Positions 1-10,248 of a stretch of 64,000 bases of DNA are shown here, piece after piece. The stretch is from an uncultured Rhodospirillales bacterium (GTDB lineage Bacteria > Pseudomonadota > Alphaproteobacteria > ATCC43930 > CGMCC-115725), in NCBI GenBank assembly GCA_903822185.1, contig CAIJOA010000011.1:372001-436000 (forward strand). Reading direction: 5' to 3'. The first letter of the stretch is position 1. Every line of letters starts with the position of its first letter. A program made the position numbers and the translations under genes. Below the pieces are notes generated by a model that was given only the letters and a program-made list of their open reading frames with translations, made no database searches and was not told the origin of the DNA.

Positions 1-1
1 T

Positions 2-79
2 GTCAACGTCATCGGCGAACGCACCGAAGTTTCGGGTGCACCGGGACATCTCAGCACGCAACTCAATCCCTCCGATTGA
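2..79 (+). CDS. 3' end of an unidentified gene
   Basis: An open frame enters from the left edge and stops with TGA at 77-79, giving only 25 residues. The tail ends in HLSTQLNPSD and is too short to identify. The following glycosyltransferase-like gene starts inside this stop region if its TTG start is used, which would fit an operon. The frame could also be chance. Confidence 0.4.
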   Translation, partial: VNVIGERTEVSGAPGHLSTQLNPSD

Positions 80-1239
80 TCGAACATCGCGTGACCAACA
101 CCGCGAAGCTCGGCGCCATCGCCGCTTTCTGGGTCGCCGTCGGTCTCGTCCAGACCTTCAATTGGGAAGGCGGTGTGCTGAAAGCGATCGTGCTGTTCGC
201 GTTGCTGCTGTCCGTCCCCTTCGTCATGGCCGCTGCCCGACGAGATATCGCGCCGATGTCCCCGGCATGGCAGCGCGGCGTGACCATCGCCGCCATCGTC
301 TGGTTTGTGCTTGATCTAATCTTCCTGGCGATCCGCATTCGCAACCCGCATATCCTCGATATCGGGACGACGACGCTCGATGCCGGCAATGCCGTCCTTT
401 CCGGCGGCAATCCCTACACGCTGCCGATCGATACCGGCCCGCAATCGGTGGGATTTACCGGCTACAAATACCTGCCGTTGATGTTTGCGACGTATCTGCC
501 GCTGGGGCTGTGGCTCGACCAGCGCGGCCTCTTGCTGACCAATCTCGTCCTTCTCCTCGGCTGCGTTTGGTTCATGCGGCGGCTGACGAAATCCGACCTC
601 GCCCCCTTGCTGCTGCTGATGCTGCCGATCGTGCCCGAACAGATCTTCGCCAAAGGCGCGACCGATCTCGTCGCCGTACTGCCGTTGTTGGCGGGGCTGT
701 TTTTCTTTGGCCGCAGCGCCTTCCTCACTGGCCTTTGTGTCGGGCTTTCCATCGCGGCGAAGCTGCTGCCTGGCGTGATGTTCCTGCCCTGCCTGCTGCC
801 GAGCCAGGACCGGGCAAAATATCTGGCTGGTGTGGTCGTCGGCCTAATGCCGACAGTGCCGTTCCTGATCGCGAGCCCCCGCGCGTTCCTCGACAACACC
901 GTCTTCTTCGCCATGGCGAAGCTGCCCGACACGACCGCCTGGCTGTCCAGCGTGCCGTCCATGGTCGCGGATCTCGCGCATCTGGTCTTGCTGGGCGGCT
1001 TCATCTGGGCGGCCGCCCATGTCTGGCGGCGGGCGCCGTCGCTTGCGGCGCGGTGCGGGATCGGGACGATGCTGGTGCTGGGGGCCATCCTGGCCGGTCC
1101 CGGCGCACACCATAATTACCAGCTTTGGTGGATGCCGTTTTACGCGGTCATCTTGTCGCTGGCCCTCACCGGCGATGAGACTTGCCAAAGAGGGGCCGGA
1201 CGCGATACCAACCCCGCCAGCATCCCGTTCAAGTCATAA
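76..1239 (+). CDS. GT87-like polytopic membrane glycosyltransferase
   Basis: The protein (about 387 residues) is almost entirely hydrophobic segments joined by short loops, as in the DUF2029/GT87 mannosyltransferase-like family. That family works in the inner membrane with polyprenyl-phosphate sugar donors. The loop NPYTLPIDTGPQSVGFTGYK followed by LPL around residues 113-136 resembles the conserved NPY...YKYLPL region of these enzymes. The C-terminal 25 residues are polar. The start is unsure: TTG at 76 overlaps the previous stop, GTG at 91 would remove five residues, and neither has a clear Shine-Dalgarno. Substrate unknown; the family call rests on topology and one loop motif. Confidence 0.6.
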   Translation: MIEHRVTNTAKLGAIAAFWVAVGLVQTFNWEGGVLKAIVLFALLLSVPFVMAAARRDIAPMSPAWQRGVTIAAIVWFVLDLIFLAIRIRNPHILDIGTTTLDAGNAVLSGGNPYTLPIDTGPQSVGFTGYKYLPLMFATYLPLGLWLDQRGLLLTNLVLLLGCVWFMRRLTKSDLAPLLLLMLPIVPEQIFAKGATDLVAVLPLLAGLFFFGRSAFLTGLCVGLSIAAKLLPGVMFLPCLLPSQDRAKYLAGVVVGLMPTVPFLIASPRAFLDNTVFFAMAKLPDTTAWLSSVPSMVADLAHLVLLGGFIWAAAHVWRRAPSLAARCGIGTMLVLGAILAGPGAHHNYQLWWMPFYAVILSLALTGDETCQRGAGRDTNPASIPFKS

Positions 1240-1251
1240 GGATTTTCGGCC

Positions 1252-1374
1252 ATGACCATCAATCATGATTTCCAACGTCACCGCGACACCTGGATCGGCT
1301 TTGCCAAGCTGATGAAATGGTCGGTAATCCTGATCGTGTTGCTGCTGATCGCGATGGCGACGTTCCTGGTCTAA
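1252..1374 (+). CDS. aa3-type cytochrome c oxidase subunit IV-like small protein
   Basis: A 40-residue protein whose ATG is preceded by AAGGA nine bases upstream. A charged N-terminus (HDFQRHRDTWIGFAKLMKW) leads into one transmembrane helix ending MATFLV. The pattern H-x-x-T-W-x-G-F-x-K-L-x-x-W is characteristic of the bacterial aa3-type oxidase subunit IV family of alphaproteobacteria (Pfam COX4_pro_2). Members are single-helix accessory subunits of the inner-membrane cytochrome c oxidase. No other oxidase genes lie nearby, which is common for this family. It sits 12 bases after the GT87-like gene and converges on the histidine kinase across a short hairpin. Confidence 0.85.
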   Translation: MTINHDFQRHRDTWIGFAKLMKWSVILIVLLLIAMATFLV

Positions 1375-1380
1375 GACCGA

Positions 1381-1396
1381 GAGGCCGAAAGGCCTC
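1381..1396. terminator. short GNRA-loop hairpin between convergent genes
   Basis: A perfect 6-bp stem GAGGCC/GGCCTC closes a GAAA tetraloop, between the stop of the oxidase-subunit gene (1374) and the stop of the histidine kinase gene (1400). There is no T-run on either side, so intrinsic termination is weakly supported. It may serve as a shared 3'-end hairpin for both transcripts. Confidence 0.45.
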
Positions 1397-1399
1397 AGA

Positions 1400-3040
<1,641 letters not shown>

Positions 3041-3123
3041 GGCTCGTTTTGTAGGCTTAGGAGCCTAAAAAGCCCTAAATTTCAGATGCTCAATTTATGG
3101 GCAGCGCGCAGAACGGTGGGCGA

Positions 3124-3546
3124 TTACGGGCAGATTTCGATGCCGGAGAAGAAGAAAGCGATCTCGACAGCGGCATTTTCAGCCGAATCCGAGCCATGGA
3201 CCGAATTTGCTTCGATCGACTCGGCGAAATCGGCGCGGATCGTGCCAGCAGTCGCCTTTTTCGGGTCTGTCGCGCCCATAATGTCGCGATTGGCGAGAAC
3301 GGCGTTTTCGCCTTCGAGGATTTGGGGAATGACCGGACCCGAAATCATGAACGAAACCAGATCGTTGAAGAACGGGCGGGCTTTGTGGACGCCGTAGAAC
3401 GCCTCGGCCTGGGCCTTGGTGAGCTGAATGCGCTTTTGCGCAATGATCCGCAGCCCTTTGGCTTCGAATTTCGCGTTGATTTGACCGGTCAGGTTGCGAC
3501 GGGTCGCGTCCGGCTTGATGATCGAGAGAGTACGTTCGACGGCCAT
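3124..3546 (-). CDS. ndk: nucleoside diphosphate kinase
   Basis: 140 residues, the usual family length. It transfers the gamma-phosphate from ATP to nucleoside diphosphates through a phosphohistidine. The catalytic His117 lies in the signature NSVHGSD, and the N-terminus [11 protein letters not shown] is diagnostic. The ATG is preceded by AAGGAG seven bases upstream. It follows holC by about 50 bases on the same strand, matching the frequent alphaproteobacterial order pepA-holC-ndk. Confidence 0.98.
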   Translation of the reverse strand: MAVERTLSIIKPDATRRNLTGQINAKFEAKGLRIIAQKRIQLTKAQAEAFYGVHKARPFFNDLVSFMISGPVIPQILEGENAVLANRDIMGATDPKKATAGTIRADFAESIEANSVHGSDSAENAAVEIAFFFSGIEICP

Positions 3547-3597
3547 GAAATCAGCTCCTTTTGCAGGCGCGGGTCATAGCGAGTCGGCTGCTTTTCT

Positions 3598-4056
3598 TCA
3601 ACCCGCCGTCTCGCCGCGCTTCACCCAGCCCCCGGCGGTCTGTTCCCAATAGGTCAGATCATGCCCGGCGCTTTTGGCCACGCGCCAGCGCTGACGGGCG
3701 TCCGCGACTGCATCATCGTCGCTGCCGTCGAACATGTCGCAAACCCGTTTGAAGTCGCTCAGCGCCTCGGTCTGGGCGCCATCGACCAGCATCAGCATGC
3801 TGGCTTGGTTGGGATTCTCCGGCTTAGCTGTCAGATAAACCGGCTGGCGTTCGGCATTGCCATCCTTGGCACTGCCATGCGGCAGAAAGCTCGATTCGTC
3901 GTAGGTCCAGAGGAGCTGATTGAGATGCTCCACCCGCTCCTCGGACCCAGCCATCACGAGAATGCGATAGCCACCCTTCAACGCCTGTTCGAGCAGGCGC
4001 GGCAACGCCCGTTCGAGCGGCGTCGTTTTCAGGTGATAGAAGCCGTAGTCGGTCAG
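3598..4056 (-). CDS. holC: DNA polymerase III subunit chi (probable CTG start)
   Basis: Chi links the clamp-loader complex to SSB in the replisome. The first in-frame TTG (4005) would give 135 residues but would drop the family's conserved N-terminal strand. Reading upstream in frame gives TDYGFYHLKTTPLERALPRL, which matches the usual chi opening. The only plausible initiator before it is CTG at 4056-4054. It is preceded by GAGGG eight bases upstream and sits one base after the pepA stop, giving 152 residues and tight coupling. No ATG, GTG or TTG occurs in frame between that CTG and the upstream pepA reading region I checked. The identity is firm; the non-standard start is an inference. Confidence 0.88.
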   Translation of the reverse strand: MTDYGFYHLKTTPLERALPRLLEQALKGGYRILVMAGSEERVEHLNQLLWTYDESSFLPHGSAKDGNAERQPVYLTAKPENPNQASMLMLVDGAQTEALSDFKRVCDMFDGSDDDAVADARQRWRVAKSAGHDLTYWEQTAGGWVKRGETAG

Positions 4057-4057
4057 G

Positions 4058-5554
4058 CTATTTGCCCTCGTAATTGTCCGTCACGAACCGGTCGAGCAAC
4101 CGCACGCCGAACGCCGTCGCGCCTTTCGGCACGGTCGCGGCATCCTTCTTCGACCAAGTCGTACCGGCGATATCGAGATGCGCCCACGGCACGCCGTTGA
4201 CGAAACGCTGCAGGAATTGCGCGGCGACGATCGAGCCCGCATCACGGCCACCGGCAATATTGCGCATGTCAGCCGCATCGCTATCGATCATCTTATCGTA
4301 CGCATCGCCGAGCGGCATGCGCCACAATTTCTCATCGACCGCTTTGCCCGCTGCCGTAAGCTTGTCGGCCAGTTCGTCGTTATTGGCGAAGAAGCCCGCA
4401 TACTCGTGACCGAGCGCAACGATGATCGCACCGGTGAGCGTCGCGAGATTGACCATGAATTGCGGCTTGAAGCGGCCCTGGCAGTACCACAGCGCATCGC
4501 CAAGCACGAGCCGCCCTTCGGCATCGGTATTGATGACCTCGACGGTCTGACCCGACATCGAGGTGACGATGTCGCCCGGCCGCTGCGCCGAACCCGAGGG
4601 CATGTTCTCGACGCAGCCGCAGATACCGACGACATTGACCTTGGCCTTACGGCCGGCCAGCGCCTTCATCAGTCCGATCACCACGCCGGCGCCGCCCATA
4701 TCCCACTTCATGTCTTCCATGCCGCCGGCCGGCTTGATCGAGATGCCGCCGGTATCGAAGGTCACGCCCTTGCCGAGGAATGCGACCGGCGCCTTGTTCG
4801 CAGCGCGCGGATTGCCCTTCCATTGCATGACAACGAGACGCGACGGCCGCACGCTGCCGACACCGACGCCCAGCAGCATGTTCATGCCGAGCTTCTTCAT
4901 CTGTTTTTCGTCGAGGATCTCGACCTGGACGCCAAGCGCGGCGAGTTTCTTTGCCTCTGCCGAGAGGGTTTCGGGATAGATCACATTCGGCGGTTCGGAG
5001 ACGAGATCGCGCGTGAAGAAGACGCCCTCGGCGATCTTATCGAGCGGCGCGAATTCTTTCTCGGCCGCTTTCGGATCATCGACCAGAAATGTCAGCTCTT
5101 GCAGCGACGGCTTCTGTTCGGGCTTTTCCTTGGTCCGGTATTTGTCGAAGCGATAGGACCGCAGCCGTGCGCCATACGCCATGTCGGCAGCAGCAAGCGC
5201 GATCTCCACACCTTTCTGAATATCGACGAACATCGCCGCTTTCTTTTCGCCAAGCGCGTTCAGCGCCGCGAGGATGACGCCGCCGCGATTCTGGCGAGGA
5301 TTACGGTCACCCGGACGCGGCTTGCCGACGCCGACGAGAAGCACGCGCGCGACATCGAGATTGGCCGGCGACAGAACCTGCAACGTCTCATCCGACTTGC
5401 CGGTGAAACGGCTGGCGCCGATCGCGCGGGTCAGCGCACCGCCACTGTCCTTGTCGAGCTTCTCGGCCGACGGCGATAGTTTGCGGTCGTCCATCACGAT
5501 GCAAACGATAGTGCCGGAACGCGGCATCCGCGGCGTAGCGAAGCTGATCTTCAT
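4058..5554 (-). CDS. pepA: leucyl aminopeptidase (M17)
   Basis: 498 residues from the ATG at 5554, which has GGGGA five bases upstream. A TTG four codons earlier is less likely. This is a cytoplasmic two-metal aminopeptidase that removes N-terminal residues from peptides. The M17 signature NTDAEGRL is at residues 342-349, and the metal/active-site segment GKGVTFDTGG is near 261-270. It is the first gene of a probable pepA-holC-ndk unit with a good promoter at 5599-5627. Some PepA homologues also bind DNA; nothing here tells whether this one does. Confidence 0.97.
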   Translation of the reverse strand: MKISFATPRMPRSGTIVCIVMDDRKLSPSAEKLDKDSGGALTRAIGASRFTGKSDETLQVLSPANLDVARVLLVGVGKPRPGDRNPRQNRGGVILAALNALGEKKAAMFVDIQKGVEIALAAADMAYGARLRSYRFDKYRTKEKPEQKPSLQELTFLVDDPKAAEKEFAPLDKIAEGVFFTRDLVSEPPNVIYPETLSAEAKKLAALGVQVEILDEKQMKKLGMNMLLGVGVGSVRPSRLVVMQWKGNPRAANKAPVAFLGKGVTFDTGGISIKPAGGMEDMKWDMGGAGVVIGLMKALAGRKAKVNVVGICGCVENMPSGSAQRPGDIVTSMSGQTVEVINTDAEGRLVLGDALWYCQGRFKPQFMVNLATLTGAIIVALGHEYAGFFANNDELADKLTAAGKAVDEKLWRMPLGDAYDKMIDSDAADMRNIAGGRDAGSIVAAQFLQRFVNGVPWAHLDIAGTTWSKKDAATVPKGATAFGVRLLDRFVTDNYEGK

Positions 5555-5598
5555 GGTTGTCCCCAAGCCTTCTCGTTGGCCATTTCGTGATGTCTTGG

Positions 5599-5627
5599 GC
5601 GATAGAACCTCACCGCAGGCGAGTCAA
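5599..5627 (-). promoter_or_regulatory. candidate sigma-70 promoter for pepA-holC
   Basis: On the minus strand, a -35 element TTGACT (5627-5622) is separated by 17 bases from a -10 element TATCGC (5604-5599). The predicted start is near 5592, giving a leader of about 38 bases before the pepA ATG. It lies in the gap between pepA and the next upstream gene's stop. Confidence 0.55.
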
Positions 5628-5639
5628 CGTCCGCCCGGA

Positions 5640-7487
5640 TTACCGCGCAAGGCAGAGTGGTTTCGGCGTCAGAACTTGCGACCAGCGCGCGCCGCGTGGC
5701 GCCGCTTCGTGGGCCCATGTATTGGACAGACGCCATGCCGCACCATCTCGATCAAAGAGGGCGGCGTTTCCCACCGGCACGCCGTCGATGGGATCGATTG
5801 CACATGACAGCAACGCACGTGGATAATCCGTGCGGGCAAATCCGGCTTTGATATCACTCTCCACATCGAGCTCGACGTTGGGCCGGCGCGGCGCGGTGTA
5901 GCGCAATACGCCTTCGATCGTCGGCGGCACAGAACCGTTATCGCCCGGTAGAATCAAAAGCAGCTTTTCATTATCGGCGATATGAGCGGCAGCTTCATGC
6001 GCGAGGCTGAAGGCGCGCAGATTCGGTACTTCCAGATCGAAACGGATCATGTGCAGAAACGGAATGGGGTCGAGCAAGACGACAAGAACAAGAACGGCGG
6101 GCACAAAGTGGTGCCAACGCCCCGCGAATTTCGACCAGTTCCAGTCGCGCGCGATTACGACGATCGCCGCCATCATCAGCAAAGAAAGATGCGTGTTGTA
6201 GCGAAAGTAAGAATGCGCCCCGATGCCCATTTCGCCGACAAAATGTGCGACATAAGCAAAGAGAAGCGCCGCATTATAGACAAGCGTCACGCCCAGTAGC
6301 ATCGCGCAAAGCCGCGTGGCGAGATCGAGTTCGCGCCGCCACAAACGCCATGCCGCCACGGCGCAAACGGCGATCAGGACGACGAACAGAAATGCTCGAT
6401 TACCGACGGCACGCAGCATGTTCCACAGAATCAGCGGCAATTCGCGAATATGCCAGTCGGCGAAAGCCATGCCTTTGAGCTCGCCCAACGCGAAATGGTT
6501 GAGCACATACCAGCGCCATCCGAGATAAAGCAGCAGCGCCGGCAGCCCCACCAAGACGATACGCACCAACATCTGAGCCGCCGCATGGCGCGCGAAGAGG
6601 CCAAGTATCCCGGCCGCGACCAGTACGCCAAAGGCCAGCGATACGCTTTCTTGTTTGATATTGACGAGCACGACCAGGACCAACGCCAGCGTCCAGAGAT
6701 CGAACGCCGCATCGCGTCCGCTGTTCAGCCGGTCGAGCGCCCGCGCGGCGAACCAGCCGGCGAAGGCGAGCGTCACCGTGACCGACGCTTCGCTGTAATC
6801 CGACAGATGCAGGCGCGGACTGAAACCGGGATTGAGCAACGTCACCAGTAGAAGCCCCAACGCGACCATGCTCCATGACGGCGCATGTTGATCTTCGCCG
6901 GTCGCGAGACGCGCCAGCAACAGCGCGGCCGCGAGCAGCAGCACGAGGTTGAAACCGATCATCGCGCTGGCCGGGAAGTCCGTCGTCACCAACCCGGCGA
7001 CAAAGCCCGCCAACTGCATATTGTAAGGCGCGCCGGCGATGAACGAATAAGCCGGCGGCCGCGCATCGGCGGGGAAGAAACCGTGGTCGTAAATATAGGC
7101 CGCGTTCGGCAGCAGATTGAGCCAGGTATCGGCGAGGCTTGGCCGTGCGCTCGCCATCACCGCGAGCAGCGGCAAGGCCAGGAGAACGACGCGTCCGAGT
7201 GCGCGCCAGTCTTCACCGCTCAACCGCGTGCGCGGCAACAGCAACGCACCAAGACCGAATGCCGAGAGAAGCGCGCCCGGGATGCGAAGATTGACCGGTG
7301 TAACAATTCCCCAGAAGGTCAGGACCAAAACGGCGCCACCCCACCCCGCGATGAGCGCGGCTTCGACCGGCACGCGGCCCGCCGTCAGCAATCGACCGAA
7401 GCCGATGAAGGCCAACGAGGCAAAGAGCACGCCGGCCCACCCGGCAAGATCGGCTCCCGACGGGATGAGCAGAGCGAAAGGTATCAT
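5640..7487 (-). CDS. polytopic membrane protein of unknown function
   Basis: 615 residues with many hydrophobic helices over the first 480 or so, then a soluble C-terminal region of about 130 residues without catalytic motifs I recognise. The loop following the first few helices (SLADTWLNLLPNAAYIYDHG) carries acidic and aromatic residues, as in the first periplasmic loop of GT-C type glycosyltransferases. That resemblance is topological only. Its start overlaps the stop of the upstream membrane-protein gene by four bases (ATGA), so the pair is probably cotranslated. It separates pepA from lptF. A role in envelope glycan assembly is possible but unproven. Confidence 0.7.
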   Translation of the reverse strand: MIPFALLIPSGADLAGWAGVLFASLAFIGFGRLLTAGRVPVEAALIAGWGGAVLVLTFWGIVTPVNLRIPGALLSAFGLGALLLPRTRLSGEDWRALGRVVLLALPLLAVMASARPSLADTWLNLLPNAAYIYDHGFFPADARPPAYSFIAGAPYNMQLAGFVAGLVTTDFPASAMIGFNLVLLLAAALLLARLATGEDQHAPSWSMVALGLLLVTLLNPGFSPRLHLSDYSEASVTVTLAFAGWFAARALDRLNSGRDAAFDLWTLALVLVVLVNIKQESVSLAFGVLVAAGILGLFARHAAAQMLVRIVLVGLPALLLYLGWRWYVLNHFALGELKGMAFADWHIRELPLILWNMLRAVGNRAFLFVVLIAVCAVAAWRLWRRELDLATRLCAMLLGVTLVYNAALLFAYVAHFVGEMGIGAHSYFRYNTHLSLLMMAAIVVIARDWNWSKFAGRWHHFVPAVLVLVVLLDPIPFLHMIRFDLEVPNLRAFSLAHEAAAHIADNEKLLLILPGDNGSVPPTIEGVLRYTAPRRPNVELDVESDIKAGFARTDYPRALLSCAIDPIDGVPVGNAALFDRDGAAWRLSNTWAHEAAPRGARWSQVLTPKPLCLAR

Positions 7488-8986
7488 CGCGCGACGTGAT
7501 AGATTTGCAGGCGCGGCGTCACGAAAAACGGCTCAAGCCCGGTTTGATTCTTCAGAGTGAACGCTTTCGTTCCGGCGAAGGCGACGTAGCCGCATTCCAC
7601 CAGGGCCGACTTGGCTTCGGCCGAGAGCGGCGTCGCATCATCCACATAGGCATACCAAAGCTCGTCCGGTCCCAAGAGGTCGGTAAGCCGCTTCGCCTTC
7701 GGCATCAGGGCGATGGGCTGTTGCGTCGGATAAGCGAAGACCGTCGTGACGAAGGCATCGCGCCGCGCGATGGCGACGGTCGGGAAATGCGTCAACGGCG
7801 CGCGGGCAACTTGAATACCGTCCTTCCCGGACGCGACGGCGACGCAGCTTGATCGCGGCAGGGAATCCATCCCACGGAGCAGTCCGGCATAGAGGGTGCC
7901 GGCCTGATGCCAGATCACCCCGATAAAGGCCATACGCACCAGCAACATCAGCGCCATCGCCGCCATGAAACGCGTCTCGAAGCGAGCGAACGGCGCCTGC
8001 CACGACGAACCACCGATCAGCGCGAGAAAGATCATCATCGGAATGCGACGATCGACCCCCGCCGCGGTAAAAAGCTGCGTCGGCATGGCGATATAGATCA
8101 ATAGCAGGGCGATCATCGGTCCGATCATCGCCGGCGACAGCTTTACCCAGCGCCGCGCATAGGCATACCCGACCGCCAGCACAACGAGGACGAAGCAGGT
8201 CACGTCGAAGGGACGGCTGTAGTTGTCGAAGACACTGAACAGCAGATCGAATTTACGCAGCGGATTTGCGAAGATGATTCGGCCAGTCGATGAATTCATC
8301 ATCATCAGCGCGAGAGCCGGCAGGAAAGGCAGCCCGCCGACAGCGAGATCGCCAATCGCAGTCGATACTTTCTTACGTTGCAGCCAGACCTGGCCGAATT
8401 CGTAGCCGGCGATCATCACCGCATAGATGCCGAAAGCGAGCAGGTGCGACAGATAGATCAACAGCGCGCAGATGCCACCGACGACGATACGCAGCGCCCA
8501 ATGCCGATCCCGCATCGCAATCCAGAGCGCGAAGGCCATCAGCGCCAGACCACACCCGAACAGAAACGCGACGAAACCCCAGAGAAGAAGCCGCGTGTAG
8601 AGCAGCAGGAAGCCGAGGCAGGTCCAGAGCGACCACCGGCCATACAGCACGCGATGGATTGCCGCCGTGCCCCCGGCGGTAAAGGCGAAGATCATCAGCA
8701 GGAAGACTTTGCCGGCCCATTCGAGCGGCATGATCTTGGCCAGGAACGGGACCACCCCATCCATGCCGAGATTGGCAAGCGGCGCCCAAGCGACTGTGTA
8801 AAATTGCCGCAGATCGTCCGCCGGCAGACTCGGCAGCAGGTACATCCGCGATAGATGGTTCGGGTAGTCCAGCAATGGCGGCAATTCGGTCAGGAACAGC
8901 GGTACCGCGGCCACTGCCAACAGGACGACGAACAAGACCGCGAAACGGCCAAAAGAGAGCCGCGCCGGAACAACCATCTCCGCCAT
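7484..8986 (-). CDS. polytopic membrane protein with PPLLDYPNH loop
   Basis: 500 residues with about ten hydrophobic segments and a short hydrophilic tail. After the first helix comes PPLLDYPNHLSRMYLL, an acidic, aromatic periplasmic-type loop in the position where GT-C glycosyltransferases carry their catalytic acidic residue. I recall uncharacterised proteobacterial membrane proteins with a similar DYPNHLxR loop. It is the first gene of a two-gene unit and is divergent from lptF. The function is not known; a lipid-linked sugar transferase is one guess. Confidence 0.7.
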   Translation of the reverse strand: MAEMVVPARLSFGRFAVLFVVLLAVAAVPLFLTELPPLLDYPNHLSRMYLLPSLPADDLRQFYTVAWAPLANLGMDGVVPFLAKIMPLEWAGKVFLLMIFAFTAGGTAAIHRVLYGRWSLWTCLGFLLLYTRLLLWGFVAFLFGCGLALMAFALWIAMRDRHWALRIVVGGICALLIYLSHLLAFGIYAVMIAGYEFGQVWLQRKKVSTAIGDLAVGGLPFLPALALMMMNSSTGRIIFANPLRKFDLLFSVFDNYSRPFDVTCFVLVVLAVGYAYARRWVKLSPAMIGPMIALLLIYIAMPTQLFTAAGVDRRIPMMIFLALIGGSSWQAPFARFETRFMAAMALMLLVRMAFIGVIWHQAGTLYAGLLRGMDSLPRSSCVAVASGKDGIQVARAPLTHFPTVAIARRDAFVTTVFAYPTQQPIALMPKAKRLTDLLGPDELWYAYVDDATPLSAEAKSALVECGYVAFAGTKAFTLKNQTGLEPFFVTPRLQIYHVAR

Positions 8987-9012
8987 CTTCAGACCTTGTC
9001 CCGTTTCACCGG

Positions 9013-9037
9013 GCGCCGTCGCCTACGGCGCGATTTT
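9013..9037 (+). terminator. hairpin with short T-run upstream of lptF
   Basis: A perfect 7-bp stem GCGCCGT/ACGGCGC with loop CGCCT is followed by GATTTT. It has the form of an intrinsic terminator read on the plus strand but lies between divergent genes, upstream of lptF. It could block antisense transcription toward lptF or be a leader structure. Confidence 0.35.
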
Positions 9038-9113
9038 CAGCCCTTGTTCTACACAAAAGGCGATACCGCGTGCGACGGTTAATTCGGGCTAGGCTCGGTG
9101 CTTCCGGGCCTTC

Positions 9114-9119
9114 TATAAT
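9114..9119 (+). promoter_or_regulatory. consensus -10 box just upstream of lptF
   Basis: A perfect TATAAT ends seven bases before the lptF ATG, so a transcript starting at the normal distance would begin at or next to the A of the start codon. There is no Shine-Dalgarno before the ATG. No convincing -35 hexamer lies 16-18 bases upstream, which weakens the call. Confidence 0.4.
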
Positions 9120-9126
9120 CCAAGCC

Positions 9127-10245
9127 ATGAAGGGGCTCACGCGTTACATGCTGCGCCAGACATTGCTGGTGATGGTATCGGTATGTCTGATTTTCAGCTC
9201 GGCCGTGTGGTTGATCCAGGCCCTTCGTCTCATCGATTTGATCGTCAATCGCGGGCTGTCGCTCGGCATCTTCCTGCATCTGGCAATCCTGATCCTGCCG
9301 CGTTTCGTCAATGTCGTGCTGCCGATCGCCGTCTTTGCCTCGGTGCAGTTCGTCTATAACAAGTTGATCAATGAGAGCGAATTGGTCGTGATGCGCGCCG
9401 CCGGCGTTAGTCCGATGTCCTTGGCGCGGCCAGCCCTCATCACCGGCGCAGTCGCCACGGTGTTCCTTTACAGCCTCTCGATCTATTTCCTGCCGGCGGC
9501 CAATCGGGCGTTTAAGGACCTGCAATTCGAAATCCGCAACCGCTTCGCCTCGGTTCTGATTCAGGACGGCGTCTTCAACACGATTTCCGACAAGTTGATG
9601 GTCTATGTCCAGAGCCGCGATACGAATGGCGATCTGGTCAGCTTGCTGATTTACGACGACCGGCAATCCGACAAGCCGGTCACGGTTTTCGCCGAACGTG
9701 GCGCCGTCGCCAACACCGCCGATGGACCGCGTCTTTTGCTGGTTCAAGGCACGCGTCAGCAGCGCGACATCAGCAACGGGCATCTTTCGGTCTTAAATTT
9801 CGACAAATACACCCTGGAGCTTGGCGCGCTCAGCGACGTACCAGGCACGCGCGACCGGCAGGTCGATGAACGCTATACGACCGAATTGCTGGCCAATATG
9901 GGACCCGAGCAGGAACCGGATTGGCGCCGCGCGGTGATCGTCGAACTCAATATGCGCCTCGCCAGCCCGCTTGCGGCGCTGACCTTGGGACTTCTACCCC
10001 TCACCTGTCTGCTGATCGGCGAATTCAACCGACGCGGCCAATCCCGCCGCGTCCTTTTGGGCGTCGCCCTCGCCTTCGGTATCGAGGTGATCGATATCGC
10101 CCTGCGCAATCTGTCGGCACGATCCGTCGTGTTTATTCCGTTGATCTACGCCAACATGATTCTGCCGCTGCTGATATCGCTTTGGCTGTTGTGGCGCGAG
10201 GGCGCTCCGCAATCGCGGCAGCACGCCGCGCTGCCGGCGGAATAG
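9127..10245 (+). CDS. lptF: LPS export ABC transporter permease LptF
   Basis: 372 residues, standard length. The start MKGLTRYMLRQ is typical of the family. Two N-terminal helices and a third near residue 100 are followed by a soluble periplasmic domain (about 130-270) and three C-terminal helices, as expected for YjgP/YjgQ permeases. With LptG and the ATPase LptB (not in the window) it extracts LPS from the inner membrane and passes it to LptC/LptA. Three bases separate it from lptG. The ATG has no Shine-Dalgarno and sits seven bases after TATAAT. Confidence 0.96.
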   Translation: MKGLTRYMLRQTLLVMVSVCLIFSSAVWLIQALRLIDLIVNRGLSLGIFLHLAILILPRFVNVVLPIAVFASVQFVYNKLINESELVVMRAAGVSPMSLARPALITGAVATVFLYSLSIYFLPAANRAFKDLQFEIRNRFASVLIQDGVFNTISDKLMVYVQSRDTNGDLVSLLIYDDRQSDKPVTVFAERGAVANTADGPRLLLVQGTRQQRDISNGHLSVLNFDKYTLELGALSDVPGTRDRQVDERYTTELLANMGPEQEPDWRRAVIVELNMRLASPLAALTLGLLPLTCLLIGEFNRRGQSRRVLLGVALAFGIEVIDIALRNLSARSVVFIPLIYANMILPLLISLWLLWREGAPQSRQHAALPAE

Positions 10246-10248
10246 CCC

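Noticed and set aside
3054-3074. Terminator between ndk and the histidine kinase
   Set aside because: A hairpin can form, but the T-run lies within the stem and none follows it on the transcribed strand.
4178-5479. Open frame of 433 codons on the plus strand
   Set aside because: Antisense to pepA; no motifs.
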